DNA of 64,000 nucleotides from Siphonodentalium dalli (Eukaryota > Mollusca > Scaphopoda > Gadilida > Siphonodentaliidae): positions 200,616,690-200,680,689 of the forward strand of contig CP136069.1 in assembly GCA_032622095.1 (NCBI GenBank), written 5' to 3'. Below are positions 32,561-44,601 of this stretch, one piece after another; position 1 is the first letter of the stretch; the number at the start of each line of letters is the position of its first letter. The notes beneath the pieces were generated by a model, which saw nothing but the letters and a program-made list of their open reading frames with translations, was not told where the DNA came from and made no database searches. The translations under genes were made by a program, and so were the position numbers.

Positions 32561-33282
32561 TGTCTAAAATTGCAAACGTTTTCTCAAAATATGAGATATT
32601 GCGCGAACTGTTAGTGAGCTAATTGATTTTTGTGTCAAATTTGATCCAACATAGACGAAAACATTCAATAATTTTGAAGGACTTACTCGAAAACTTAATT
32701 TTTATTGTTTTTTTTATAAATGTGAGGGTTATTGTCACACTAGCTCTTGGATATTCGTTCTTATGTCATCGTTTTTGTTTCAAAGTATTTGTTTTTTGTT
32801 GATAATTGACAACCCTGCATTATTTTGATTGAGAATGAAAAACAAAATATTGTATTTTTATGCATTGGTTCGTTATGGTCCTAATATGAAACATTTTAAC
32901 TCAAATACTATATTATTTCGGTTAAATACAAGCTATGTTAACATTTTTCTAGGAAATATTCATTTCTGCATCATTATATTTGCGATGATGAACACATTCA
33001 CACATTAGACCGAATGGATTCGCACAAAGCCTTCCTTCATTATAAGACTTCGAGAGAAATTATATACGTTTTCTCAAATTATAAGATTTTGGTCCAAATT
33101 TCATTTAAATACTTGATTGTTGCTTCCAACTGTATTTCAAATAGACGAAATATTTCCATTTTATTTAAAACAGACGAAATATTTACAATGCTTATCAAGT
33201 AATTACATTGTTCTTCGATATTCGTTGTTAGATTATGGTTTTCTAACGTTTTATGAAGAGTAGTACTCAAAATTATATATTC

Positions 33283-34776
33283 CTTTTTTTTCTGTCAGTG
33301 TAAAGAGGCAACATTCTGCATATGCATATCTTAAAGAGTGCTTATATACTTCAACATTAAAGTATACATCATAACCCACATATTTGAACACATTACATTC
33401 GTGCATATAATGGCATATTGATAAGACACACCGGACCACCATAGAGCTTATAGCGTATGTGGAACTGAATAGTTAACTATAGTAGAGGGCTTTTTTACTT
33501 GATTTAACAGTGAAAAGGGCACTTAATGTACATCATAATATAATGCACTAATATGTATGGATTTGCTTTAAGAAACACGGACGTATACATAAATCAGATA
33601 CGCATACTTAGAACACATTCACTTCGTGTATATACTGAAGTATACCACGTATATAGTCCACAAAGACATAGCCCTGCATGTGAAAACTCAGTTTAACTAT
33701 ACATTAAAGAGCGTTTATACGTGATTTACCTGTGAAAATGGAATTTTTTATACATCATATCACATAGAGGTACCGTACTTGCTTTAAGAATATGGACAGT
33801 TATAGGCACAATCATAACAACAATGGAGACCAGCGTTCTTACACAGAAATCAGTAATGTATGCACTAAAATGGTAACAACAATGAAAATATACACTCTGT
33901 GAACTGCCATAGACATCAGAACTATTAAGAATTTATGAGTTGTCTCGCTTGTTTAGTTGCGATACATGATGCAATAATTCGAGTTACCAACAATAAAACA
34001 GTATTGACGCTATATATTCTCCATATACCGACGGTTTTAGACTATATTTCTACTAATAATGCTATTAAATGAACGACAATTAAGAGAACTGAACTATGAA
34101 TGCATATATGAAGTCAATATGTATACACGCGTCCACATAGCAGGCCTTTTCCAGACCAATGTTTGATACCCCCGTATAAAATAGAGCGTTTTGAGAAGAA
34201 TATGTGAAATTAATATGCACATGTGTTCACATAGTAGGTCTTATCGTCATATGAAACTGCCACGTAGTACATGCTTTGTTTCCTCTGTATAACAGACTAA
34301 ATGTATAGGATGTACAATACATATAATTGGTGAAAAGAATACATGAAGTATTTATGCATTAGTCTACACCATATGGGCTCTTTATTGTCTCCATGTAATG
34401 GAGATTTTAGACTAAATTTCTTCTAATAATGCTATAAATGAACGATAATAAAGAGAAATGAACGATTAAAGAATACATCAAGTAAATATGTATACACGCA
34501 TCCACATAGTAGGTCTTTTCCGACCAATGTTTTGATGCCTCTGTATTAACAGAGAGCTTGGAGTATATATGAATGAACGGTAAGGAATATGTGAAATTAA
34601 TATAGACATGTGTTCGCATAGTAGCCCTATCGGGGGCATGTTTCCTTAAATGGTAGCAATAATGAAAATTTACACTGTGTATTACAAACCACTCAAGGCT
34701 TCAGAAATATTACTAATTTTTGTGTTGTGATCAGTTGTCTCGCTTGTTTAGCTGCGATACATGATTCAATAATTTC
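33283..34776 (+). other. Right-arm segment missing from the left arm
   Basis: The left arm runs straight from ATATATTC to ATTAACCGCC at about 28802, while the right arm has 1.49 kb between them. The extra DNA contains copies (near 34048-34200 and 34420-34580) of a block with CTAATAATGCTATAAATGAA and GTAGG(C/T)CTTTTCCAGACCAATG that also exists in both arms (34850-35010). TTC at both edges fits a deletion in the left arm. Confidence 0.65.
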
Positions 34777-37700
34777 ATTAACCGCCAATAAAGCAGTATT
34801 GACTGGTATTGACGCATTATTTTCTCAATATAACGGCGAGTTTAGATTCCTACTAATAATGCTATAAATTAACGACAATAAAGAGAAATCGACGATTAAA
34901 GAGTACATCGAATAAATGTGTATACACGCGTTCCGCTCGTATGCCTTTTCCAGACCAATGGTTGATAACCCCCTACATAATAGAGCGTTTTGATAAGAAA
35001 ATGTGTCCACATAGTAGGCCTTTCGTGACATGAGACTGTCACTTGGTACAGACTGTCACTTGGTACATGCTTTGTTTCCTCTGTATAACAGCCTATCTTG
35101 ATGGGAGTTATAATACATATAATTGATGAAAATAATGCATGAAGTAAGTATCTATACACTAGTCTACATAATATGGGCTCTTTAGTTTCTCCAATTAATG
35201 GAGATTTTAGAGTAATAATATGAATGAACTATGACTAGAATACATCGAAGAACCAGACACCAATGCCATACTCCTACCATCCATGGAGCAATTAATATAC
35301 ATGATATAAGACATAAAATACAACAGACAGTATCGTGTGCAACCGCTAAGGTATCATATGAATGAACCGTCATACACAATTATGTTAAAACCAAAACTGC
35401 CTTATGGACGAAATACTGGAACTGATTATACATTTGATACCCGACATGTCATTCCACTCTATACATGGTCAGTTCGATATATTGCGAAAGTGACGTGCAC
35501 CTTTAAGGTATGTGACCAAAATGTGTTGTATTGTATTCTATATGACCATTTCTGCAGTAAATAACGACACATCATTACTAGTGGGACTATGTGTGAAGCT
35601 CTTTGAATTAAATGAGCTTACTATGGTGGACATGTTTAACCAGATACGTTCTTCAAATAAGAAAATGTTGGGATTTAAATTGAAGCTTAATTAGCCCTTC
35701 AAGCTTTCCAAATCAAGGTTATGGCGTGAAACAACCTGGAGAGAAAGATTTTATTTAGTTACTAATGTGGGTTCAAATAGAAACACATGGCGAAGGCCAT
35801 GATTCGAGCCTGTATGACGCTTCATCGCCCATTAAAGGCGCGCCGATGGGTGTGGTTAACTTTAATATGTCATGTGTAGGCCAGAAGCCACGAGGAACCC
35901 ATTGCTGTCCATGTCTGTACCCCATATATACTGCTATATGCAGTCGACCTACCCAGGACCTCAGTTTCTCCTTTCCTGTATGGCTATTCCAAACCCATTT
36001 AGTGCAATGCGTTTGAAAATATACAGAGCGTTATTAAGAAGGATCGCTGATGCGTATAATATAACCAATATTTAGTCAAAATTTTAAGAAAACCTATTAT
36101 TGAAACATTGCGTTTGATAGTGTAGGGATTTGACCATATAATGGTTATCAGTGAAGTGATGACATGTGCACTAAATGACCTCAGTCAGTAAAGGCTAGTT
36201 CAGACCATATGAGAACCACACTCACCACCCAAACAAACACCATGGCGACAGCGAAACACTACGAAGCTTCTCCCCACACGGACACTGTTGTCTTCCATGG
36301 ATAATTTCTGATCCCATGTTGAGACCAAATTTCAGCCAAAGGGAACCCGTGGTTTCTGAGAAAATTATATTACAATTATGTACGGATGACGGACGAAGAG
36401 TGATTGGTTTTAGTTTCCACACAGATGTGTACCAACACGTTTTGAGACTGATATAGATGAAGTGTCCCTTTTATTATTGTTACGATGTGAAGTTGGCTAG
36501 TTCATACCCGTAGTATCAGTTTCACTGGCCAGTGTCACTTAGAAACAATATTACGGATCATTGTCACATACAAAGGTCTTCAAAGGGAAGTCTATAATAT
36601 GAGTAATATTTTCGCGGGCTTTTAAAGTTGTATATATATATATATAATAGGTGTGGCTTCACATTAGCAAAGATGTCCCAAGGAACATGCACACCATGAA
36701 CGGAGGAAATATTAATAATCAAGGATGTATTCTCAATACAGGGGGAGGGGGTAATTTAATTTGTTACAGTCAATGGAGCGATTAGGAATGAATAAATTAT
36801 GGAAAACAAGATGTGAAGAGGCCTATATGACATCTGTAGAGCGTGCTACCTATATGACATCTGTTGAGCGTGCTAACGGATTTAGTCATAGAAAGAGTAA
36901 TATCCAAGATGGATGCCTCGTTCAAATTCTATAGAGCCCATCTGGAGGTGCTACTAAACAAGGAATTTTTTCAAAAACTTGGAGATGAAAGTGGATATTC
37001 GAAGATTATGAGGGATTAGAAGTTGTAAGAAAAAGAAGAGCGAATAAAAACAGGAAGTGGTAGATAAAAAAGAGGGATAAAAAAAAGATAACAAAGAAAA
37101 ATTATGAATAAATAAAGGATATCCACCCTTTTTCAGTGGATATGGGTTATATCTCATGAGTGATGACAAAACATTGAATTTCCACGATATGATCAAATAA
37201 TAAGCATGTGATACAACGCTTAGCCGATGGGTGTGGAGTCAGCCGGTAGGTTTCACGAGGGATTGCGTCAGATTCCAATGACTCAGGCGTTGCGCCGGAA
37301 GTAGGGATTGCGCCAGATTCGAATGACTCAGGCATTGCGCCAGAAGTAGGGATTGCGTCAGATTCGAATGACAGGCATTGCAGGAGGCAGAGTTTCTTAT
37401 GGGCTGGATCTTATTCTAGGGTTTAGGAGACGTGTGTAGACCACTCAATATCCCCTCAGGTGTAGTGTCGAACCCTTAGAAGTGGCAGTGGGTTATATAT
37501 ATTAAAAGACAGTTAATTTTAATTTAATTTTAAATTATTTTTGAATTTTAGAAAAAGTTGAAGTTTTTTATTTTTTTTTAATTTATGAATTTTTTTTAAA
37601 GTTTTTCATTTTTGTTTCTTTTTGAAAAGTTTTTTAAGTTTTTTGAAATTTTTGAGTATTTTGAAGTTTTTAAAGTTTTTTGAAATTTTTTGAGATTTTT

Positions 37701-38167
37701 GAAGTTTTTGAAATTTTTGAAATTTTTGAAGTTTTTGAAATTTTTGAAGTTTTTGAAGTTTTTGAAATTTTTGAAGTTTTGAATTTTTTGAAGTTTTCAA
37801 TGCGAGTGTCACTTTAACATTATCCCACAGTGTGCGCCATGTGTTACTTTAACATTCATCCATAGTGAGTGTCACTTTAATAATGATCCCCAGTGAGAGC
37901 CTAGTGTCCCTTTAACATTCAAGACTGAAGCTACCCCACCGAGATCATCACGTGATATACATGTAGATAATATACCATTCATATGGAGAAGTCTGGATAT
38001 AACCAGCGGGTCATGTCCGGACATGTCCAACCGGTACAAATAGACCATGATGCAATGCGTGGGCGGAGAATATAGGTCAAACTGTCTAGACGGGAGTACT
38101 GCATATAGGTCGGATAGAGTTATCGTTCCTGAAATGCCCCCAAACAGGGTCGGTATCATCAGCATTA

Positions 38168-38976
38168 AATGCGGCTTAACTTCCTGAATGCAGTAAATGG
38201 CACACAGCTAACTAATTCGCGAGCAATGGCAGGGGTTGACAACGTATTTGGTTGACCAAGTGTTCTCTGATGGACACCTCTTCTTCGTTTCTATCGCCTG
38301 CTTTAGATTCACTGCTGGTGGCTGTCCACATCAGTCCAAGTTGGTGTGACTATCGGTGACTGAAGAAATACTCAATGAGTAGCAAGAACAACAATCGGCG
38401 TAGCCCAAATGAAAAATTCTCTGTTGCACACATTGGTCATCAAATACATGGGATTCTCAAACTATCGTCAGCCTTTCTCTTGTATTTCTTCAAATAAAAA
38501 GTAAAAAGACATCTCCGACCGATCCTCGGTGTTCCTCCGACCAATCCTCGGTGTTCCTCCGACCAATCCTCGGTGTTCCTCCGACCAATCCTCGGTGTTC
38601 CTCCGACCAATCCTCGGTGTTCTGCTGGGCGACAGTAATAGTCCAGTCGTTGAACGGTTTGTCCTGGACTCAATTTGTAACAAACTGGTTTTGGTGTCAT
38701 TCGAAGCTCAATGGTCCCTGGATCAACAGATCCCAAATCCTCCAAAGTCCTGTTTGGGGAATTTGTTTTTATCCAAATTGTCCGCCAAGATGTCTACCAA
38801 AAAATTTCATTTACAGTCACTAAATCCTCGAAATTTAAGTTTTCATGGCATGATTTGTCATTTGCTGTTTCGAAATGTGGCTATTGGGGATACTTGATTA
38901 ATATATGGGTCTCACAATGTCCGCCAAAATGATAAAATTAACATTTTAATCTAAATCAGTCATGTCTGGGATGAGT
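38168..38976. other. No gene called; minisatellite inside
   Basis: The stretch contains five copies of a 22-bp unit (CTCCGACCAATCCTCGGTGT) at 38513-38622. The open frames across it are produced by the repeat. A C-terminal continuation of the minus-strand pseudogene could lie here, but I cannot recognise it. Confidence 0.5.
38513..38622. repeat. 22-bp minisatellite, five copies
   Basis: CTCCGACCAATCCTCGGTGT plus TC is repeated without spacers; the first copy has GATCC in place of AATCC. Confidence 0.9.
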
Positions 38977-39545
38977 TCAGAACCGTGCAGTTGTCAGCCC
39001 CATTGTGTATAGGTTCCAGATCACCACCTGCAAATGCACCCGGAGGCAATGGAAATAGGCTGCTCGTTCCCTGGGTGGTAGCTTCTGGGGCTCAATGGCA
39101 GATTTGCTTGACGAAACCATCTCAATGAATTTTATAAATCTGAAATAATTTAATGTTTTTTTCCTGTTTACCGGAATATAACAAGATAATAAGTTTGATG
39201 CCTGTCGAACCAACTTGAACTTGTGTAGCATTAGCACCACTCATGACCGATGCTACATGTATTTGCTTCACGTACGAATTTGTCTCGATGTTCTTCAAAA
39301 AATTAGTTTTGCCTTATCCATATATACCTGAAAATGGAATCGCAACATCCCCAAGCATGCGGTAACAGGGTGTGGGATGTGACCATCTTGCCAGCCTTTA
39401 GATCAAGGTCGCGTATATTCCACATCTTGCCATTCATGTGGGATTTACGAGCATCAGATTTGAAATATATATTGGCCATGCTTTGACGCCAGTGGTTCAT
39501 TAGAAGCAACAGCACGTCTGTGTTATCTACAGTAATGATCACATT
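38977..39545 (-). pseudogene. C-terminal piece of an uncharacterised multi-copy protein
   Basis: On the minus strand one frame reads IITVDNTDVLLLLMNHWRQ, then NIYFKSDARKSH, MWNIRDLDLKAGK and SHTLLPHAWGCCDS (39542-39303). The next reads HKFKLVRQASNLLSCYIP, NYFRFIKFIEMVSS, PQKLPPRERAAYFH and RVHLQVVIW (39240-38977). I remember this order of motifs (DTDVLVLL, then PPTERAAY-HSLRVHLQ) from a large uncharacterised family in cnidarian and mollusc genomes. The DTDVLVLL strand may be a PIN/FEN-like nuclease fold; that is inference. It is broken by frameshifts. The 45.9-46.7-kb piece could be the earlier part of the same copy. Confidence 0.6.
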
Positions 39546-39577
39546 CTTTCCATCAGATGCTAATGCAATTGTTCACA

Positions 39578-39740
39578 GAACTATGGAAGTGTCGGCATCA
39601 CCAGGTTAATATAACTATGGAAGTGTCGGCATCACCAGGTTAATAGAACTATGGAAGTGTCGGCATCACCAGGTTAATAGAACTATGGAAGTGTCGGCAT
39701 CACCAGGTTAATAGAACTATGGAAGTGTCGGCATCACCAG
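39578..39740 (+). repeat. 34-bp minisatellite, about five copies
   Basis: The unit is GAACTATGGAAGTGTCGGCA plus TCACCAGGTTAATA; the last copy is partial. It lies directly upstream (minus strand) of the pseudogene piece. Confidence 0.9.
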
Positions 39741-39744
39741 AACT

Positions 39745-40424
39745 GTTGTGAATCTCTTGACCATCTGCTCCACAATGCACCAGGGTTCGCGCTGCCCATT
39801 GCCAATTTAGCAAATTGCTATAAAAAAAATGAAATGGCTCCAAAAAATGGCACCTAGCTTTTTGGTCTTTGGCAATTGGTACCCATCGGGCATATAATAA
39901 AGCTTGCAGTCAATCGGTCAGAAACAAAACACACATCGATATCCGGTCGCGACATAGCTAATTGGGTCCTAATTGAAAGCGTATAATAGATTCTCGGCTT
40001 ATGTCAGATCGACTTATTTTATCGCTGTGGTGAAAGGGTTTCGAATTTCTACTCGATAATAACACTAAGTACGACCATTGACTCCAATTTGACAAACATT
40101 AGCCAAACAAAGGGCTTCCCGAAGTCTACATCGTTAGGAAGCTGTGTATTGATAGTATAGGTGTTAGATAAATTATCATAAATATGTCCTTCGTAACTCA
40201 GCTTTCACAAACTGTGACATACATCAAATATGAATCGTAAGCGCAAGTCAGATTTCAACAACAATGCACCAGAAACGCAACATCCTTCTACAACGACGAA
40301 AGTTACTGATTTCTTCGGACATTCAGACATTACCGATAGTCCAAATACAGTGGTTGATTTAACATCGACTACACCACCATTGAATGCACAGCTCAAGAGT
40401 TGTATATTTGTTGTTTAATCTTCT
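39745..40424. other. No gene called
   Basis: A 62-codon plus-strand frame at 40230-40418 (start MNRKRKSDFNNNAPETQH) looks protein-like, with a basic N-terminus and TTKVTDFFGHSD, and could be the first exon of a nuclear protein. No donor site is clear at its end. I leave it unassigned. Confidence 0.3.
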
Positions 40425-40706
40425 CATTAATGATTGATTGACTTGGGGTTTAATGTCGCTTTCAACAACTAAGGCCATATCACTAAATTGCCAGTTCTAG
40501 TGGTGGTGGAAATCAGCACACTTACGGCTAATCTAACAGTGATTTCTATGGCTGATAAACTCGTCGAACATGTACGGCAATCCACCGGCGAGTAATTGGC
40601 AACCCCATCACCATGGAAACATGTGGATTTGAACCCTTATTGCCAGCGCTGGAGGGTAAAACGGTTTGGAGTTGTACCCATATCCGATTGAGCCACCGAG
40701 GCACCA
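40425..40706 (-). mobile_element. tRNA-derived SINE
   Basis: Read on the minus strand, the head begins GGTGCCTCGGTGGCTCAATC (A-box-like TGGCTCAATCGG) and carries a B box GGGTTCAAATCC at about 40640-40629. The tail ends with GACATTAAACCCCAAGTCAA and ATCA repeats. The layout tRNA-like head, unrelated body, short simple tail is that of a SINE. Confidence 0.65.
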
Positions 40707-41159
40707 ATCTTCTCATGCAGACATGACTAAATCGTCGTTGTCATGTATTTCCACAACTTCACTCAGGTGAATATTTGAACCTGTTTTGCCAACTAGACGA
40801 CGATGCTCGTGATGTTTGGTTTGATTTAAACATATTTGTATTAGTACAATGCATAAATAATACATAACATATAAGGGATTGGAGAACAAGTTCTTTGAAA
40901 CTTAGATGGACCTCCGCTCCCTACAGATCATACATGAAAAATAAATATAACAATTTATTTCGGATTTATATCAGGTTTTTGTAGGGCGGGTAGAATAAAT
41001 ATATTGTGAGTGCGTGAGTATAAGAAATTACATGGGTGTTAATTATTATAAATCAGTGGTGTGGTGGGGGTAATAACTAATAAGTATAATTATACATACA
41101 TATGACTAGTATGCCAACTGGCAGCATATATATGTATAAGGTGGGGAAAGCGTGTGTTT

Positions 41160-41400
41160 GGGGACTTGTAAATAGAAAGGGGTCATTTGAGTAAGTAACA
41201 GAACAGGTATTGGGGCAGCAAGTACATTTATGGTACATAGTTCAGATTTTGTGGGTTTAAAGGAGCTCATTCGTTGCACGTCGCAAATCGTCCGGAAGAT
41301 TTTATGAATTTTAAAGCTGTATCTGTTAGAATGCAATTCTCGTTGGCGGTTAAAGTTAGATCTCCCTTCAGAAGCACTTTATAGGACGCGACGTGATCTT
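41160..41400 (-). pseudogene. Possible LINE reverse transcriptase 3' remnant
   Basis: In one minus-strand frame NLPDDLRRATNEL resembles the LWN-LPDDLR motif near the end of many animal RT proteins; after a frameshift MSSFKPTKSEL continues like the usual SSFK-LK-HL. The piece is short and broken, so the call is tentative. Confidence 0.35.
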
Positions 41401-41430
41401 TGATGTTCGGGCCTTGTTCATAACCATTAA

Positions 41431-41814
41431 CCCTTTACCCAACAGAAGGGCCCTGTGCCAATGCATTCTCTTATATATGCGAGTCGACCATAGGTCGCCT
41501 CGCATATATAAGAGAATGCATTGGCTTAACACATTAAAAATTATAAAATTGTTAAAGAATGTAAGAAAAAATGGTAAAAAGTGTTAGGCCAATGCATTCT
41601 CTTATATATGCGAGGCGACCTATGGTCGACTCGCATATATAAGAGAATGCATTGGCACAGGGCATAACTGTACTATCACAATGTGGTCAAGGAGCCGGTT
41701 CCAATGATATCCATATTTGTATGGTTATATTGAGACAGACCGAAGATATTTTAGGCTGTTGAAGCTTTATTTGGCCGGTTTTGGCCGGTTTTGGCCGGTT
41801 TGTTGGGTAAAGGG
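41431..41814 (-). mobile_element. piggyBac-like MITE with two-hairpin cassette, copy 3
   Basis: TTAA at 41427-41430 and CCCTTTACCCAACA on the left; TGTTGGGTAAAGGG on the right, followed by ACCA, so the right TTAA is lost. The orientation is opposite to copies 1, 2 and 5. Hairpins are at 41457-41525 and 41588-41656. Near the right end the block TTTTGGCCGG is repeated. Confidence 0.8.
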
Positions 41815-42895
41815 ACCATAGTTCACACTCACATGAGTCACATATTTATTGGCTAAAGCTATGTACGCCCCATTTCAACCTGTGCAGCAGACAACCACCA
41901 TCCAGGACATATACAATTTGTTTGGGGGGGGGGCTGAAAAAGTTGAATCTTAATTGTCTGTTAGAGCTTTTGCCAGATTTGCCTTTGTTGGCTTCCGGAG
42001 AGCATTATCTGAGAATAAGGCGGTTGGTATTACCATGTCAGGCACATCCTGAATTCCACTATTATAGTCGTATATGACTATAACATATTCATATTTCCTT
42101 TATTTGCGTCGGGAATAGAAGACGGCGCATACCAGTGCACAGCCAAATGTCACTCTCAACAATATCGCAGCGAATGAACAGTCTTCCGACAAATTTGGTG
42201 GTCGATCTTTTGCGCCAGCTTTGTTATTCAATAATATTACTAATATATGCCTATCTAAATGAGAACAATATGATGACTCAATCGCTCCTTCATAACAACA
42301 AATCGACGAATTGAATGCTAATTGAGTTGGTTATGGTGTGCCGTCATGATTAATCATTCTCCTATAGACAAACTCACTGTCGGATACCCGTTTAGGTTCG
42401 GACATTCCAAGATGGCGGCGCCAACTAAATCAGATAAACGGTAAGTGTATATATTGTCTCCAAGCAGCAATCAACGACATCTTTCGGTGATACACCTTGA
42501 AACAGTTATGTAGGAATTTGTATGCCCAACACATACGTAACACGCCTTTTGCATAACAGGCATGTGAATTGTTGTATTTGGCGTGTCAATTCGTCATAAT
42601 TTTTCGAAATTTTATCGAGGCGGCGAAATGTTCGCTTTTTCGTATTTTTCTGGCCTTGGGCTCATGCATCCGCAAATTTATGTATTGTTGTGGGTAGATT
42701 AGGTCACCACACATCCTCGAAATGCAAAACCGGCGATATTTTTATTGTCTAACTCCGAAAAACGACCTTTGAAAATTTCAAAATGTTCAGGTTCGGATTC
42801 GCAACATTCGCGATGATTTTGTTCAGGTTCAGACACAATTTTCGTTCAGGTTCGGACAAATTTGGTTCAGGTTCGGACGCATCAAAAACTTCGCA

Positions 42896-43414
42896 TCAAA
42901 ATGACACACCGAGGTACAGTCGCGTTCTTATTGCGTATTTGTGTATTTGATTTTCTTCCATTCGTAAAAGAAACGATAAATGGGGAACACGAGGCATGGT
43001 TTTAGCCCACTCGTGAATAATTTGGGCGGACTTTCTTATTTTATGCGCGTGAGATCTATGCGATAACGTGATTCCCCTCCACATTGACATACGATGCCAC
43101 GAAGGTCGCCGATGAGCAGATAGCTGTCCATAACATAAGTTAGACGGCTTTTTGAGGAGGATACTGTGTGGTATGCCCCGGTAGAGGCTCGTATCCCCCG
43201 AGGCGATCCCCCAGTCTCTATTGACAATATATTCCCAGACATAAAGCAAAGAAACGAGCCACGAACGGTAATTATATTTTGTTAGACTGCTTATACGATG
43301 AATGTGATTATATAGCTGTTCCCACAATTTGCCCATAAATACTTGCTGATAGATAGACAATATATATTTTGTATCAATAATTGGATGATATATTTGGGTA
43401 TTCACACGAAGCAT
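42896..43414 (-). other. 172-codon open frame inside the 3.0-kb element
   Basis: The frame starts MLRVNTQIYHPIIDTKYILS and includes Trp/Tyr-rich and His/Arg-rich parts (HRRPSWHRMSMWRG). It is the longest open frame in the window. It begins in the interior and ends inside the left inverted arm. I recognise no transposase motif, and a chance frame is possible. Confidence 0.25.
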
Positions 43415-44264
43415 ATTCTTTTCAATATAAGCCTTATGTGTTTTGCCTCATTTCTAAATGTTGAATCCAGTTACAATTTAACCATTTGTCACACGACTAT
43501 TATGCCGGACTATTAATTAGAGCCCGAACATGTTGCGTTCTATTCAGCACTATGCGAACATAGAGAATACCTATATATATATGGTTTGCCGAATAATACC
43601 TGCAATATGCGAATCTTCACGAGCGGCGATATTTCAGGAATATATTATTTGTTCTCTTTATGTTATGCTTATGGTAAGCAATTCTGCAAAACTACAAGTA
43701 TTTATTTATCGAAACAAGAATTTAGACGCCGAAGTAGCGAAACTTATGCAAGCAACACCAGCTGTTCCGTTGGCAAATTAAGCATCTCAAAATTTTGGTG
43801 GAAAATTTCCTTCATGTGCTTAAGAGAATAGTGCCTACCCAATGGTTAAATATTACACACATAAACCCAATTAACAAATATGAATACGTAATAAAACGGG
43901 ATCATTTGTTTTTCTTTAGAACTTATCGCAGTAATAAACTATTTTCAGTCTTCAGCGGAATTTCGCGTAGTTTCATTGATAATACACGCGTCAATAATTG
44001 TGTACCCTTTTTTAAACAGAAGTATCTACAGTGAGATAACGTTTGAAAATTATTATCCATGCCAAGGTCCTGACGAAAGAGAGCGCATCGTATGTCATTT
44101 AAAATTACAGCTATTACATAGGGAAACATTTTACAAACAGCGCTTGTCCCCACACCCGGTTGTAACTAACAATCTGACTGACAACAACGTCACGTTTAAG
44201 TCATGCACCATGTCCCGTATAACTCTTGACAGTGGGCGTATAAAAGTACGTGAAACATCGTGGT

Positions 44265-44601
44265 TATGAATTACCCTTGAACTAGCAGTTTCACCAATCG
44301 TGACATTGTTCTAGCGCGCTGAGCTTAATTGACGTCACCTAAAACAGGATCGAGAGGTCTGCTACTGAATTATTCTTATTGGTGCTGATTGGTGTGAATT
44401 TATCTATAAAAACCTATAAAAAGCACACCACATGGTAGCTATTGATGTGGGACAAAATCGTTAGCTCCGCCAACATCGTGGGATACTAGGAGATTTAATA
44501 CCCGGATGTCTCTTTTTGAAACCTCTTGGCTCCGCCTCGGGGTTCAAAATCGAGAACCAGGTATTAAATATCCATGTATCCCCGATATTTCAGAAGATAA
44601 G
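44265..44601 (-). mobile_element. Dispersed element family C, copy 2
   Basis: Inverted counterpart of 9351-9690: TCACCAATCGTGAC, TATTCTTATTGGTG, AAAACCTATAAAAAG and the hairpin with GGAGATTTAATACCCGGATG. It is nested inside the 3.0-kb element. Confidence 0.65.

Larger units (their letters stand above)
25398..38161. mobile_element. 12.8-kb fold-back element with 6-bp target duplication
   Basis: A left arm (25398 to about 31020) and right arm (about 31075-38161) are reverse complements with only scattered substitutions, around a GC-rich centre of about 50 bp. The outer ends are TGATGATACCGACCC and its exact reverse complement. GCATTA flanks both (25392-25397 and 38162-38167). The right arm is longer by about 1.5 kb because 33283-34776 has no partner. 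I see no transposase, integrase or polymerase domain. A 6-bp duplication and long inverted ends occur in Maverick/Polinton and a few other DNA transposons, but nothing coding supports that, so the superfamily is open. Confidence 0.85.

Noticed and set aside
25398-38161. Maverick/Polinton
   Set aside because: The 6-bp duplication fits, but the ends do not match what I know of that group and there is no trace of integrase, polymerase B, ATPase or capsid-type genes.
38513-38622. CRISPR-like or coding repeat
   Set aside because: A spacerless 22-bp minisatellite; the open frames on both strands come from the repeat length and lack other coding signs.
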